This document shows, in pieces, positions 43,906-55,600 of a stretch of 64,000 nucleotides of DNA (position 1 is the first letter of the stretch; the number at the start of each line of letters is the position of its first letter). The position numbers and the translations under genes were made by a program. The stretch comes from Larix kaempferi (Eukaryota > Streptophyta > Pinopsida > Pinales > Pinaceae), in contig BSBM01000602.1 in assembly GCA_027924585.1 (NCBI GenBank), forward strand, positions 8,741,501 to 8,805,500, in the 5' to 3' direction. Below the pieces are notes generated by a model, which was not told the origin of the DNA, did not search any database, and worked only from the letters and a program-made list of their open reading frames with translations.

Positions 43906-46237
43906 CATGAAGCTGTTGAAGATAGACAGGTGAAGTGCTTTGATAGAAGTAATGGCAATAGACTCGTCGGACGAAGGACACTGCTGCAGTACAACTGACT
44001 CTGAACTGACAATCTCATATGAAGTACAACATGGCTGCCAACCAATACATTGTAGATCCATGGTAGTAATGACTGATTGAACACAATCATGGCTACTAGA
44101 CACAAGCGTAGATCCATGATGAGATGATAACACAGCCATGACCAATACAAGAGTGGATCCGTGTAATATGACTCAATACAAACTCCATCGCAACTTGGGT
44201 AAAACATGACTCTCCAGGGTCTTCAAGCTGAACCCGCAATGATACGAATCTATCCATGTGATTAAAAATGTCTTGATGTTGAACATGGTAGAAACCACTT
44301 GATTACCGGCCATTGATGTAAATGGTTAACAAGTGCGAGGGAGATCACCATTGATGTCAATTATTCCCAAGGTGTCATAGTACATATCATCAAGCGTGAA
44401 TAAATGATTTGGAGTCGAATGCAAGATGAAATCTTTCAATCAAGAGTCAATGATCTAAACTCATGATGAAAGCGAGGTAACCTGCCATTGGGGCATGTAG
44501 GGCCAAGGTACTTGGTTGGTTTCTAGATTCAATCCTCGGATGATGTGTTGAAGTCGACAAGGATGAATCTGTTGAAGGAGGACCATGATGAATCCCCCAT
44601 CAATCGACATGAAGCATGACAACAGATGTGTATAGTGGATCGGATGGTACAGTAACATGTGAGACTGACTCAAAGTAACAATGGCATGACGACATGTTTA
44701 CTGACTGTAGATGCTATATGGTGAACGTGTTCTTGAACATGGGCATGGCATGACTTGGCAGTATTGACATAATGAGAATGATGCAAACTTCTAACGCAAC
44801 TGATGATGGAAGCTTTCTCCGAATGACTCAGAGGAGTAACAGGACTCAGAAATTAAGCAGGGAATCATAGACAAATAGATGACCCAAGTATTGTATGCAA
44901 ATGCAGATGAGTGCCATGTTCAAGAACGACTACATACTGCCACTAAGGTATGTAACACAAACACTTTCCTTTTTTCCCATCATGAATGATGAGTGCCTCA
45001 TGTGTTTTTTATGAGCTTGATGAGGGTAACCAGATGCTCGGTATAGCTCATCTCATAGATGAGTCCAATCCCAAATATTTTTCGAACCTAGGATAGGAGG
45101 GGTTCGTCCCATGATGGGCCCTTCAATGTGAAAATTTTAACGAGTCCATAGAAGGTAAACTCGGTCGTCATTTCATGTTTAGAGAGTCTGAAAAGAACTA
45201 AAGAAGACTCCAATGGTCCTTTTTCGTAAAGTTAGCCTCATTTCCCGAAAAAGGGTAAAACAACGCGGGAGAGGACTCTTCCAGTCGTGATTGGTTGGAG
45301 TATTCCTTTTTCGTAATTAGTGCCTCCTGGTCCGAAAAAGGGGTAAACTATCACCAGGAAGACGACCATTCAAATACTTTAACAAGTGTGAACGCGACAA
45401 GTTCGCTTGGCAATCTTTTCGTTTTTTGAGAGCCTGAAAAGAGCTTAACGGTAGACTTCGGGGGGTGTCCTTTTCCGTGGAAGTTTAACGAGCCCGGAAA
45501 AGTGATAAATCATAACTCGGTACTTGTTCTCATAGTTCCATGAGTACGAGAAAAAACGAAGAGTAAACTCATTCTCATGCAATAATTACGACTAACCAAA
45601 AACAATAATGACAAAATGTTCAAAGGAGTGTTCATACATATAGTGACCGTTGGTGATGTGAGAAACGGTATAAAAGATCACTTTATGACTCTTGTACACT
45701 AAAGAAAGTGTCAAATAGCCCCAAATATAATGACAAATGGTTAAAACTATAGTAAATGGCCCAAAAGTATCAAAATATTTGAAAAGGAATATTCTATTCT
45801 ATTTATAAATAGAAATATGGGCCAAAAATAGAAAACATTGTTTCAATTACCAATTTGGGTGGAGAAGTACCAATTTGAAGCCAAAACTTCCTTTGCCGAT
45901 TTCGGGAGCTATGATACGCCATTTCACCAACCGTCCAGACCAGGTAGGCCTAAACTTCATCTAGCAACTTTCCATTGGATTAGTTTTTGCTTTTATGTCC
46001 ATTTTTTGGGTTTTTGACGATTTTATGGAGGGCTTTATGCGCCCTCGGCTCGTCGCAGGTTGCCTTTTCGGGACCTGCGACGATACCGAGTCGTTGCAAG
46101 CCTCAAATGGATGAAGTGCGATGACATCACACTGTACACAAACGTACAGTGCGACGACGGAGTTGCAAATTCCAATCATAAAAAAGAATCCAAAAAATGG
46201 ACTTGTGAAGGTTGAAGTAGGACCTAATAGAGTTTAA
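43906..46237. other. Non-coding stretch between polypurine tract and antisense gene
   Basis: No gene found. At 45218-45259, 45305-45348 and 45469-45510 three related units read CCTTTTTCGTAA ... CCGAAAAAGGGTAAA, each able to form a hairpin. TCGTCGCAGGTTGC-like phrases occur near 46050. Confidence 0.5.
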
Positions 46238-46858
46238 ATGCCCTTCTTGGCAGGTCACCAGCTAGTCAATATGGTATTGGAGTGGCGAGAGAGAGAACAT
46301 GAGATAGAATATGAACAAGCTGCGAACGATCCACAATGCGTGGATGCTTTGAGAAACTGTAGGTTACTGAAGTTCTTTGAGATCCAGGGGATGAGATCCT
46401 AGATCCCACTACTGACACACATGCTCCAGAGTTGGGATGCGGCCCAAAAACACTTTGTGGTTGGTGAGCATATCCTCACGATAGACATTGAGGATATCTA
46501 CTTTCTTACCGGTTTGTCCTGAAGAGGGGACACAGTACATCTTACTAGAACACGGGCCAGTGACCGTACAGTTGATGACATGATATCGTAGCACTGTATT
46601 GCTACCTCTCGACCTTCCAGTGGGAAGATACTCATCAGGGATGTGGTGAGCCACCCATTGCGTACCATATTTCTTACTATTACTAGAGCGGCGGGTAGCC
46701 AAGCCCCACACACGGCTACTCAGACCCAGATGCTTTATGTGGAGGACTGCATGTCCCCCATGGTTTTCAATTGGTGCGAGGGTCTCCTTGCAAATCTCCG
46801 AGCTCAGCTGACCAAGTGTCAGCGGGGAGAGCTCAAGCAGTTTGGAGTATGAGGGTAA
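46238..46858 (+). pseudogene. Plant-mobile-domain-like gene, 5' part, split by element B
   Basis: The frame from ATG 46238 reads 'LLKFFEIQGMR', 'GEHILTIDIEDIYFLTGLS', 'RDVVSHPLRTIFLTITRAAG', 'YVEDCMSPMVFNWCEGLLAN' and 'LTKCQRGELKQFG'. The '(L/I)EDIYFLTGL' core resembles the plant mobile domain (aminotransferase-like), a family spread by transposons; I recall close relatives as gymnosperm repeats. Three in-frame stops (near 46399, 46520 and 46590) make it non-functional. The coding part stops where the element B LTR begins. A splice acceptor (TTGGCAG, 46254) just inside suggests further upstream exons. Confidence 0.6.
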
Positions 46859-47834
46859 TGCTACCTCTCTGTATTGGAGTACGATGCAACTCCACACATG
46901 GGGAAAAATGCAGAGGAGTCATTTTATCAGTTCAACAAATCTAAATTAATTAGGATCTAACATTTTACTACTATTGATCATTAAATAACAATACTAATCC
47001 ATTTTCTGAGGGCATTCATATGATTGAAAAAGAAAACACAAAAGAATAGAACCTGAGTGTAATGGGAGGAACAAATCACTCAAGAAGCCTGTTCCACCCA
47101 ACCTGCTCCTAAGCAGCCAAGCTGTCTACCTTAGGACCCCCGAGCCTATCCAGTGATCCACCAGGAGGAAGGAAGTTCTGAAGCTTAGGGTCTCTGCTTG
47201 CAGCAGCAAGAAAAAAAAAATAAAATATATATATATATATATATATATATCCAGCCTTACAGGCTTAGTAACCAAGGGGACCAGCACCAACACCTCTGGT
47301 CTATGCTTCTCATAACATTTGCAGACTTATACTTGCACTCTCCATAGCCTCCCCTATTCGAATCTCTCAGCCATCACCTGATGAGCATGAGGAATGTTTC
47401 TGCAGAAAACATTGTAAGAGCTCCCTGCTCAATTTGAATTGCCCTTTATAGGTTGCCTAGGTCTTTTTGTAATTAGCTGGTCATTAGTGAGCTACCTGCT
47501 CACCTCCCTCCACCTGGAGGGGGAAATGCCACAAAATTAGGGGGAGTTGTCCCATACGAACAGCTAATGGTAGAGTGCAAATGCTGCCATCTGTCCCAAT
47601 CTTTCCAGCAGCTTCCATTCCTCCTAGTAGGCCAATGGACACTCTTGTAACAACTTTCTTGACTGTTTGTCTCCCATTTTTATTTATTAAATAATAATAA
47701 TGAGTCATTACATTCATTTTTGACCTACTTGGTCATAATTACAAACTTGTAATTATAATTTAACACAAAGTATTTTTTTTTGCAAAAAGGATAATAGTAG
47801 AAAATAATTATTCTCAAAAATTGGGTAGGTGACA
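46859..47834 (-). repeat. Element B 3' LTR, first 976 bp only
   Basis: Matches 56128-57085 at about 96 percent by eye, including the AT-dinucleotide run. It ends at TGCTACCTCTC (46859), where the 5' LTR continues for another 3.4 kb. The remainder, and some flanking gene sequence, appear deleted. Confidence 0.75.
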
Positions 47835-47838
47835 TACA

Positions 47839-47850
47839 CCCCCCCTTAAG
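47839..47850 (-). promoter_or_regulatory. Element B polypurine tract
   Basis: CTTAAGGGGGGG on the minus strand, directly before TGTATGTCACC, the start of the 3' LTR. The 5' LTR starts TGTCACC, so four bases (TGTA) are extra here. Confidence 0.7.
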
Positions 47851-47941
47851 CCTCAACATTGTCATCAATGTTGCTTTATTCACTCCTTGAGTGTTCCTGG
47901 AACAGAGTTGGGTATGCAGCCCGCATACTACTCTCCAACTC

Positions 47942-49750
47942 CTAGGTAGCCTCTGCTGGGCTATAGTGCTTCCATTGCACTTTTACTTGGCCAACCGTGC
48001 GGTTTCGGAGTAGAGTTTCTTTCCTTGCGAGAATACAGTCCGGTTCCACCGGAAAATCACCGCCTTGTTCCACCTGAACATTATTCCAATTTACAACATG
48101 AGTAGGATCATGCACAGATTTCTTTAAAAATGAAATGTGAAAAACATTATGGACTTTGAGGTTTGAAGGTAGGGCTAATTGATATGCCACGGGTCCAACC
48201 CTGGACAATATTTTGAAAGGACCACAATACCTGGGTGCCAGTTTGGCACAGCTTCCCAATTTTAAGGAACTCTTTTTCAGCCTTACCTTAAGAAAAACAT
48301 GTTCACCAACCTGGAACTCTCTATGAGTTCTTTTAAGGTCTACTTGGCTTTTCTGTCTATCCTGGGCAGCTTTAAGATTCCCTTGTACTTGCTTCACGAT
48401 TAGTTCTAATTCCTGCAACAATTCGGGCCCTAAGGTGACCCTGCTAACAGGATCACTCCATGACACCGGTGTGTTACACTTTCTTCCATAAAGGATCTCA
48501 AATGGGCTAAGTTTGGCTGAAGCATGGTAGTGATTATTATACGCAAACTCTGCTAAATGCAAGTAGTCTTCTCACTTACCAGGTTGATCCTTAACATACA
48601 TTCTAAGCATATCTTCCAATATCTGGTTCACCCTTTCAGCCTGTCCGTCTATTTGCGGATGGAACACAGTGCTGAAATTTAAGGTGGTGTTTAACAACTT
48701 GAACAAAGACCTCCAAAAATTACCTGTGAACTTCGAATCTCGGTCTGAAACTATTACCTTGGGTATGCCATGTAGTCGGAAAACTTGCTTCATAAAAATT
48801 TCTGCGATATCAAGGGCTTTATGGGTAGTTTTGACAGGGATAAAATGGGCTGCTTTGCTAAGTTTGTCTACTACCACCATGATGGAGTCGTGCTGTTTTT
48901 GATTCTTCGGTAACTCAGTGATGAAATATATACTTATGACTTCCCATTTCCAGTTGGGCATAGGCAAGGGCTGTAACAATCCAGCAGGATGCTGATGTTC
49001 CACCTTCACTTTTTGACAGTCAAAACACCTAGCTATATACTCTGCTACTTCATCCTTCATCCGGGGCCAGTAGTACTCCTTCCTTAGCATTGTGATGGTT
49101 TTCTGGTAACCTGGATGGAAATAATAGTGGCTTTTGTGCATCTCATCCAAAATCAAAATTTTTACTGTTGGTATGTTTGGTATGTACAATATTTTTTTGT
49201 ACAGCAGTAAGCCATTTTCCTTCAAACTGAAATCTGTTATAGAATTTTCAGAGTTGTTTTTTGTTGTCCTTCCCTGTAATTTTCTGTATTCCTTATCCTC
49301 CTTGATTCCTTCAAAAATCTGTTCCTCCAAATCTATTGCGTATGTCCTGATGGCTGAAACAAAATGTATCCTTGCATTACGACTGAATGCGTCGACAACT
49401 TTATTCTCCTTCCTCTTAATGTGCTGAATTTCAAAATTATACTCACTCAGAAAAGTTAGCCATCTGGCTTGCCTGGCATTCAAATTTGTTTGATATAACA
49501 AATATTTCAGCCCCATATTATCCGTCATCAAGGTCAATTTTCTGCCGATAAGGTGGTGACGCCACATTTTCAAGGCATGAATCACTGCCAACAATTCTAG
49601 GTCATAGGTGGAATAGTTCTTCTCATGTATTTTCAGTTTTCTTGATTCATATGCTACAACATGTCCCTCCTGTGTTAGGACTCCTCCCAGTCCATCATTG
49701 CACACGTCTGTACATACTACAAAATATTTATTAGGATCTGCAATCCTCAA
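47942..49750 (-). pseudogene. Element B pol, C-terminal: RNase H and integrase
   Basis: The same frame as RT (49841-50512). RNase H (about 49750-49370) keeps all four acids: 'CTDVCNDGLGG', 'DLELLAVIHAL', 'LMTDNMGLKYL', 'KVVDAFSR'. Integrase has an HHCC finger ('MHKSHYYFHPG'..'CFDCQ') and the motifs 'VSDRDSKF' and 'DGQAERVNQ'. The first catalytic Asp, normally in a 'xxMDFIT' context, is replaced: the sequence reads 'ISIYFITELP'. TGA at about 48570 replaces the Trp expected before 'EDYLHLAEFAYN'. The chain ends at TAG 47942-47944 in place of the Trp that follows 'SPAEAT' in relatives. Both are single-base losses. Confidence 0.85.
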
Positions 49751-49840
49751 AATAGGCGCTGAAGTCAGTAATTCTTTTAACTTTGCAAAACTGTCCGCAC
49801 ACTTTTGGTCCCAGACAAACTTCTTTCCCTTTTTCTGCAG

Positions 49841-50951
49841 CTACATTATGGGGTTCGCGATCCTGGAAAACCCTTCAATGAATTTTCTATAATAACCAGT
49901 GATGCCCATAAATGATCGCACATCTGTCACATCTTTAGGAACTGACCATTCATTAATGGCCTTTATCTTGGCGGGGTCAACCGAAATCCCTTCCTCAGAG
50001 ATTATGTGTCCCAAGTACTGAATCTTGTCTTTGTAAAAATCACATTTGCTAAATTTTGCATACAACTGGTGCTCCGTTAGAACTTGGAGAATGATACGTA
50101 GATGTTCATCATGCTCTTCCTTGTTCTTAGAATATACCAAAATGTCATCGATAAACAAAACTGCAAACTTATCTAAGTACTTGTGCAAAATTTTGTTCAT
50201 TAAGCACATAAATACAACAGGTGCATTAGTTAATCCAAATGGCATGACAACGAACTCATAGTGTCCATAACGAGTTCTAAAGGCTGTTTTGAAAATGTCT
50301 TCATCCTTCACATGGACATGATGATATCCTGATCGTAAATCGATCTTCGAGAACACTGTTGCTCCGCGTAGCTGGTCAAAAATATTGTCAATGCAAAGCA
50401 GCGGGTACCTATTCTTGATCGTCATTTTATTCAGTTGACGATAATCTATGCAAAGTCTTAGGGTACCATCTTTCTTCTTAACAAAAATGACCGGTGCTCC
50501 CCAAGGGGACACACTGGACCTTATATATTTTTTTATCGATCAGCTCCTTCAGCTGAGATTTTAACTCATTCAGCTCCAGTATATTCATCCGGTATGGAGC
50601 TTTAGAACTTGGTACAGCACCAGGTATTAATTCAATAGTAAAATCCATGTCCCTTTTGGGAGGTAAATCTGGGATCTCTTTAGGAAAAATATCTTGGAAA
50701 TCCTGCAAGACGGGTATGTCTTCCATTTTCAGTTTGTCCTCCTTAGTACTTATCTCATCATGCACCGCATTCACAGCAAACATCTGACACCCTTTTCTGA
50801 TTGCCCTTTTTACTTGCATGGCTGAAATCTGCCTAACGGATGTTTTTCTAGGGATTCCTTTTACCTCTGCTGTCTTTCCTTCATCATCCAGGTAAATGAA
50901 GCTTTTTTCATAACAATTCAAAATGACCCGATGGGTTTCTAACCAGTCCAT
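49841..50951 (-). pseudogene. Element B protease-RT linker and reverse transcriptase
   Basis: 50951-50478 encodes the linker ('MDWLETHRVILNC', 'FPKEIPDLPPKRDMDFTIEL'). A frameshift near 50500 leads into RT (50512-49841): '[20 protein letters not shown]', '[12 protein letters not shown]', '[15 protein letters not shown]' and '[11 protein letters not shown]'. Catalytic Asp residues are present; the YVDD box reads FIDD. TAG at 49841-49843 interrupts just before the RNase H. Confidence 0.85.
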
Positions 50952-50959
50952 ACCGATTA

Positions 50960-51410
50960 GGATGTCATATGAACCTAATGGAAGAATGTTTAGCTTAACC
51001 TACGTTGTTAGTTGATTTATAGATAAAGCACAATTTTCCACAAAATCAGAAACCTTTCTTTTTGTTCATGTCGCTAATCTAACTAACCGAAATTTATCTA
51101 ATTTCTTTGTTTTCAAATCAAGTCTTTCTACAACAATTGGTGATATATAACTTAGACTAGCACCGGGGTCAATTAAAATAGAAACTGGGTGGTTTTGCAG
51201 CATACCTTCGACCTCCACCATTGAGACTTGGTGTTCTGCTTGCCGGTTGTCTAATGCTGCACTAATTCTGGGTACTTCTCTTGCCACATCTCCTACAATA
51301 GCTTCAGACTGTATGGAGTGAATATGGTTGGCCGCCCGTTTCTTGAGGGGACAATCTAAGGCATAATGGGGCCCTTGGCACTCAAAGCATTTTATAGGTG
51401 GCTTCTGTTC
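50960..51410 (-). pseudogene. Element B zinc knuckle and protease
   Basis: A zinc knuckle, 'CFECQGPHYALDC', lies near 51370-51408; relatives have one more residue before the His, so the CCHC spacing is short by one. Protease follows with 'SILIDPGASLSYIS' (active-site Asp; DPG instead of the usual DTG) around 51066-51200. Frame breaks occur before 50951. Confidence 0.65.
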
Positions 51411-51455
51411 ATTGGTCCTAGAAACATTGGGGACATTTCTGGGGGCTGTAAATTT

Positions 51456-52540
51456 CTACTGTTGATTATTTCTGTTCTGTTGAAATTTTTGATTTTGAAA
51501 ATTTCTCTTTTGGAAACTGGAATTGCCGCCATATCTAAAATTCTTCTTTTTCTGTTCAAAGTTACTGGGTTTTGGGTTTTTCCAGCTAGGTACCCCTTCT
51601 CTTTTCTTATTCTGGTCAAAGCAAAAAGTGGCTTTCCTCATGGCTTCCTCTAGTGTCTCAGGGTTATTGTACTCTATCCTGTCCTTGATGTGGAAAGGTA
51701 GACAACTTAGGTACCTCTGGACCTTCGGTTTTTCTTCCACCATATACGACACATATCTTAGCAAACTTAAAAACTTTCTATTCAGTTCTTTCATGTTCAT
51801 CGTTCCCAGTTTCAGATCATAAAATTCTTTGGATTTTTCTTCATAATACTGTCAGATAAGAATTTCTTCTTGAAGTGTCTTTTAAAAGTAATCCAACTCA
51901 CATCTTGGTCTTTTATACCTTTTACCCTTTTAAGGTCTTTCCACCAAATATCTTCCTTCCCGGTCAGATTATAAATTGCCATCTTCGCCTTTAAGGATTC
52001 TGAATAGTCGTAGATCTGAAAATACTTTTTCATGCCGGAGAGCCATGCTTCCGCTGTCTCTCCTTTTTTTGTCTCGCCATTGAAAGTTGGGGGTTTGATT
52101 TTCTTAAATTCACCGGATATCTGTTCGTACTGTTTATTCCTTTTTCCTTTTGGCTTACAGTCTCCTTCACTGTTGTCACTAGAGTAGTTATGCTTCTTTT
52201 TACGTGGATGTTTGGAAGCTCTTGATGACGTTGAGTTGCTGTTTTCTTCAGCTGTTTCTGTTTGTTTATTCTTGCCTTCAAGGGATAGTTCTTTAGTTTC
52301 AGAAGTATGTTCCAGGTTCTGTTCATATTTTGGATATTGGTCAAACAGTGCTTGCTTCAACTCCTCCTGTGTCCTCAGGATTCTTTCATTATCCTGTTTT
52401 ACTAACTGGATCTCTGATTTTAATTCATGAAAAGCACGCAATAATTCTGACGAATCATTACCCCGATTGCCCTGGAGTTGTTCCATACTTGGGCTGTTTG
52501 GTGGAAATCTGCCCCTTATGTGTTCTGCTGATCCTTCCAT
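51456..52540 (-). pseudogene. Element B gag, frameshifted
   Basis: Starts at ATG 52540. Gln/Lys-rich N-terminus, then the gag domain: 'IKPPTFNGETKKGETAEAWL', 'YFQIYDYSESLKAKMAIYNL', 'WITFKRHFKKKFL'. The first frame ends at 51812. A frameshift brings the rest into another frame (51800-51456): 'LLRYVSYMVEEKPKVQRYL', then an Arg/Asn/Gln-rich tail. Confidence 0.75.
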
Positions 52541-52671
52541 ATCTGTAAATCAAAGAAATTTTTTTGTATACGACAAAATAATTTAAACTTGAGTTAGAGA
52601 AAAATTTCACAGTCATAATTTTTTTTGTTTGCGTGTTTCTTGGACCGTCTTTAGGCCTAGAGTTCGAACAT

Positions 52672-52685
52672 GAGCTCTGATACCA
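52672..52685 (-). promoter_or_regulatory. Element B primer binding site, tRNA-iMet type
   Basis: TGGTATCAGAGCTC on the minus strand, two bases after ...GATGTTACA, is the standard plant iMet primer site. It fixes the end of the 5' LTR at 52688 and shows that the LTR is 4.4 kb long, not only the 0.96 kb shared with the left side. Confidence 0.85.
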
Positions 52686-52687
52686 CA

Positions 52688-55600
52688 TGTAACATCCTGA
52701 TATTTTCATAAAAATTTAAAAAAAATTAAATCGCCATAAAAAGCTAATATTGTAAAATGCGGAAATAATAATATTCAATAAGCAACAATTAATAAATGTG
52801 TCGCTTGGTAGGAACAATTTAATGGTTGTGTCTTTTTGTCTTCTGATGGCGTCATGAAATCCAATTAATGATTATGTTCTTATTTAAATGCTGGAATGAT
52901 TGAAAATTTGGATGCATTTGGAAAACAGAATTATTCTCGACAAGTGCTGACAGTTTAAATTTTTCTGGATGATGATGAAAGGGGTCCCATGAGGTGCTCC
53001 GAGGCTTACTTAGCTATTTAGCTAAAGCATTGTACTCGTCCTCCATGCGCAGATTCGTAGGTAAGAGATAGCGATAAAAATTCAGAGGGTTTAATAACCG
53101 TGTTATCAATAAAAAATGCGTATGAATTTCGATGCTACACGTATGGTCTCCTTCCAATTCTGTAAGATGAACCTGTCTATCTCAAGACTGCAGATATCAT
53201 CTATCTCAGGGTGTGTTTGTTATGAGTGTTTCCGTTAAGTGTTGGCGAATTTACGTATGGTCATTCCATAAATGCCTTGCGGCTGTTAAAGAAATTCTTT
53301 TATAAATTTTGACAGTGATAGGTTTAGGACAAGGGCACATGGTCCTAAGCATACTAAAGAATGAGTGATAAGGTGATTCTGGTCTCTATTACCTGGGCAA
53401 TTAAAATGGTGATGCTTTAAGCATTAATACCCTACCATGCAATGTATGCGATGGGTCCTTGGGTGGAAACCATACCCTATCGGTGTATTTATATAACTTA
53501 TGGTGTGAACAAGCTTAAAGAGTTCTACAATGATCCCTAAGATGAACTTTATAGTAGACTTTATGTGATGGGTGGAGTCAATCCATGCACTATGATTGCT
53601 TGCGACCTTAGTGGATATTCATATGCTATGAGTGCTCGAAATTAATTATATGGAATCAAATAAGACCTTGTTATATGCCACCGATGGACGTTATATCTTG
53701 ATACATTTTATATGTCGATGCTATTAATGTTGATCCGTATGGATGGCATGTGAAATGATGGCACTGCAAAAGCCTGCGTACGAAAGTCGAGGGTGTATTA
53801 AATGATTGAGTTTTGCAGCTACACTGCCTAGCCACCAAGTCAAGGATATTGTTACGTGTAAGTTGTGATGGATGATTCGACGAGTGATGAGGTTTGGCAA
53901 GCTGAGTTGTAACGGCCTCCTGTCCTGCTGTCAAAAGAAATGGAAACCTCATGGCTTGGGAGGCAGATGAGCAATTTAATGCTACTCCTGCTACCCTCCA
54001 ACGTGGCTTAAAGAAAATGGATCTCCGCCGTTGATCATTTTGCATTGGGATTGAGCTGAACCCTAGCGTAACTTATGGATTCTTGTAACGTTTCTTGGTC
54101 ATTGTTCGGTGGTAGGGTTTGGGAGGTGAGGCCAACTGGCCGAGAGGCACTTAGGGTTTTGAGGTTTTTCTAGCCTTCCTTGGGCTCGATCCTGAGACTA
54201 GTAGCAACCTTTGGTCTGTGAGTAATTGCTATCCATGGAAGCCAAGTCTAGAAACGATTTGTGTAGCAATCTACAGGTGGGATGAGTGCATATGTTGTGG
54301 CGTTGCAGTAGCTTGCAAGTCTGGGGTTTTTAATGAAGTTGTAAGTTCTCGGTAGGTATCCCACATCGTGACCTTCGAACTAAGTGCTTCTCCTTCACAG
54401 TGGATGGATGCTGGCCTCATCAAATCTATGTCACGACTCAGGTATCGTAATATTGCAAGGGTTTTCAATTTATTCTTTGTTGCATGCATTACTACCTCAT
54501 GATTCGATGCTTAACTTAGTGCATGGTTGTTGGTAGGTAACCCTCGGTGAACAATAGGGTGCCGGAATGGTTGATGGGGATAAGAACTAAAGTGACCCCA
54601 CCGGTAAGCTTCGGTGGTATCCCTCCCTAGTGGTTCTCCTAGAATCGGACTTGATGAGCAAGTGTTGGTAGCATGCCTTCGCAGCAGTGGATTTTGTCTC
54701 GCCTGCAGCATTTGGGAAACGTTACAGTTTTAAGTTTTGTTGATCGTGTAGGTGATGTAAATGTTTAAATATATGGCCGGCCATTCCTGGGCTCGACAAG
54801 TTTGGTAGGGTTGAACCCTCGTGTTTGCAAGAGTCTTACAGCTTTACATTTTATGTCTTATCATTTTGGGTACTTCTGGGTTGATGAAAGAAGAGATACA
54901 TTGACTTTAATTTTGCTTCGGCATTAGTTGTGTGTGTAAATAGCATGGGGTTTCGAATGTAACCTTCAGCAAAAGAATGTGGAAACTATAGGGTGCAACC
55001 ATTGTTAATTTAAATGGAAATGATAATGATTTAGGGTGTAATGGCTATGTTTGGTGATTTGAACTTCTCGTTTCTGTATCTGTATCTAAAAGCCCGTTTT
55101 AAGATATTTAGGGTTTGCATGTCTATGTATGGTGTTTTCGATCTTCTCATTCTTGAACTCTGATCCAAGGAACGAAAGGTATGTTTAAGTTGTTTAATTA
55201 AATTGTGGCTATAAGCCGAGAGCGATCTACTTGGCTTACACTGCGTCGGTGCATGTATGGATTAAGCCGAGAATAGAAAGGAATTGGTTTTGTTTTGAAA
55301 GCATAAGTGATAATGTTAAACCCTAGCTGCCGATGTGAATGAAATCTGCTTGTCTATAATGATGTTTTAAAGGAACAAGAATAATAACTCTCGATTCTAC
55401 AGTTAGATTGTCTATGGTAATGAAACCTTTGATTTGGCAGCTGTTAAATGTTATAAATAATAATGTAGTGAGAACATGTTAACCCCAGTTTGGGTGTAGA
55501 GATACTGTAATTTAACCTGTCAATTCAATAATGCTATGTTTGTCCTTGCTTTTAATAACTTGGTATTCTGTGATGTAAATTCTATCACATGCAATTGATA

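Noticed and set aside
43822-44207. Overlapping minus-strand ORFs of 107 and 114 codons
   Set aside because: They cross the proposed polypurine tract and LTR border of element C and have no recognisable domain.
47484-47717. 77-codon minus-strand ORF, also at 56734-56967
   Set aside because: It lies in the part shared by the two element B LTRs, is short, and shows no family similarity. Conservation is explained by LTR identity.
54358-54368. Perfect USE match ATCCCACATCG
   Set aside because: No TATA box follows at 24-34 bp, and the site lies inside the element B LTR. Probably chance.
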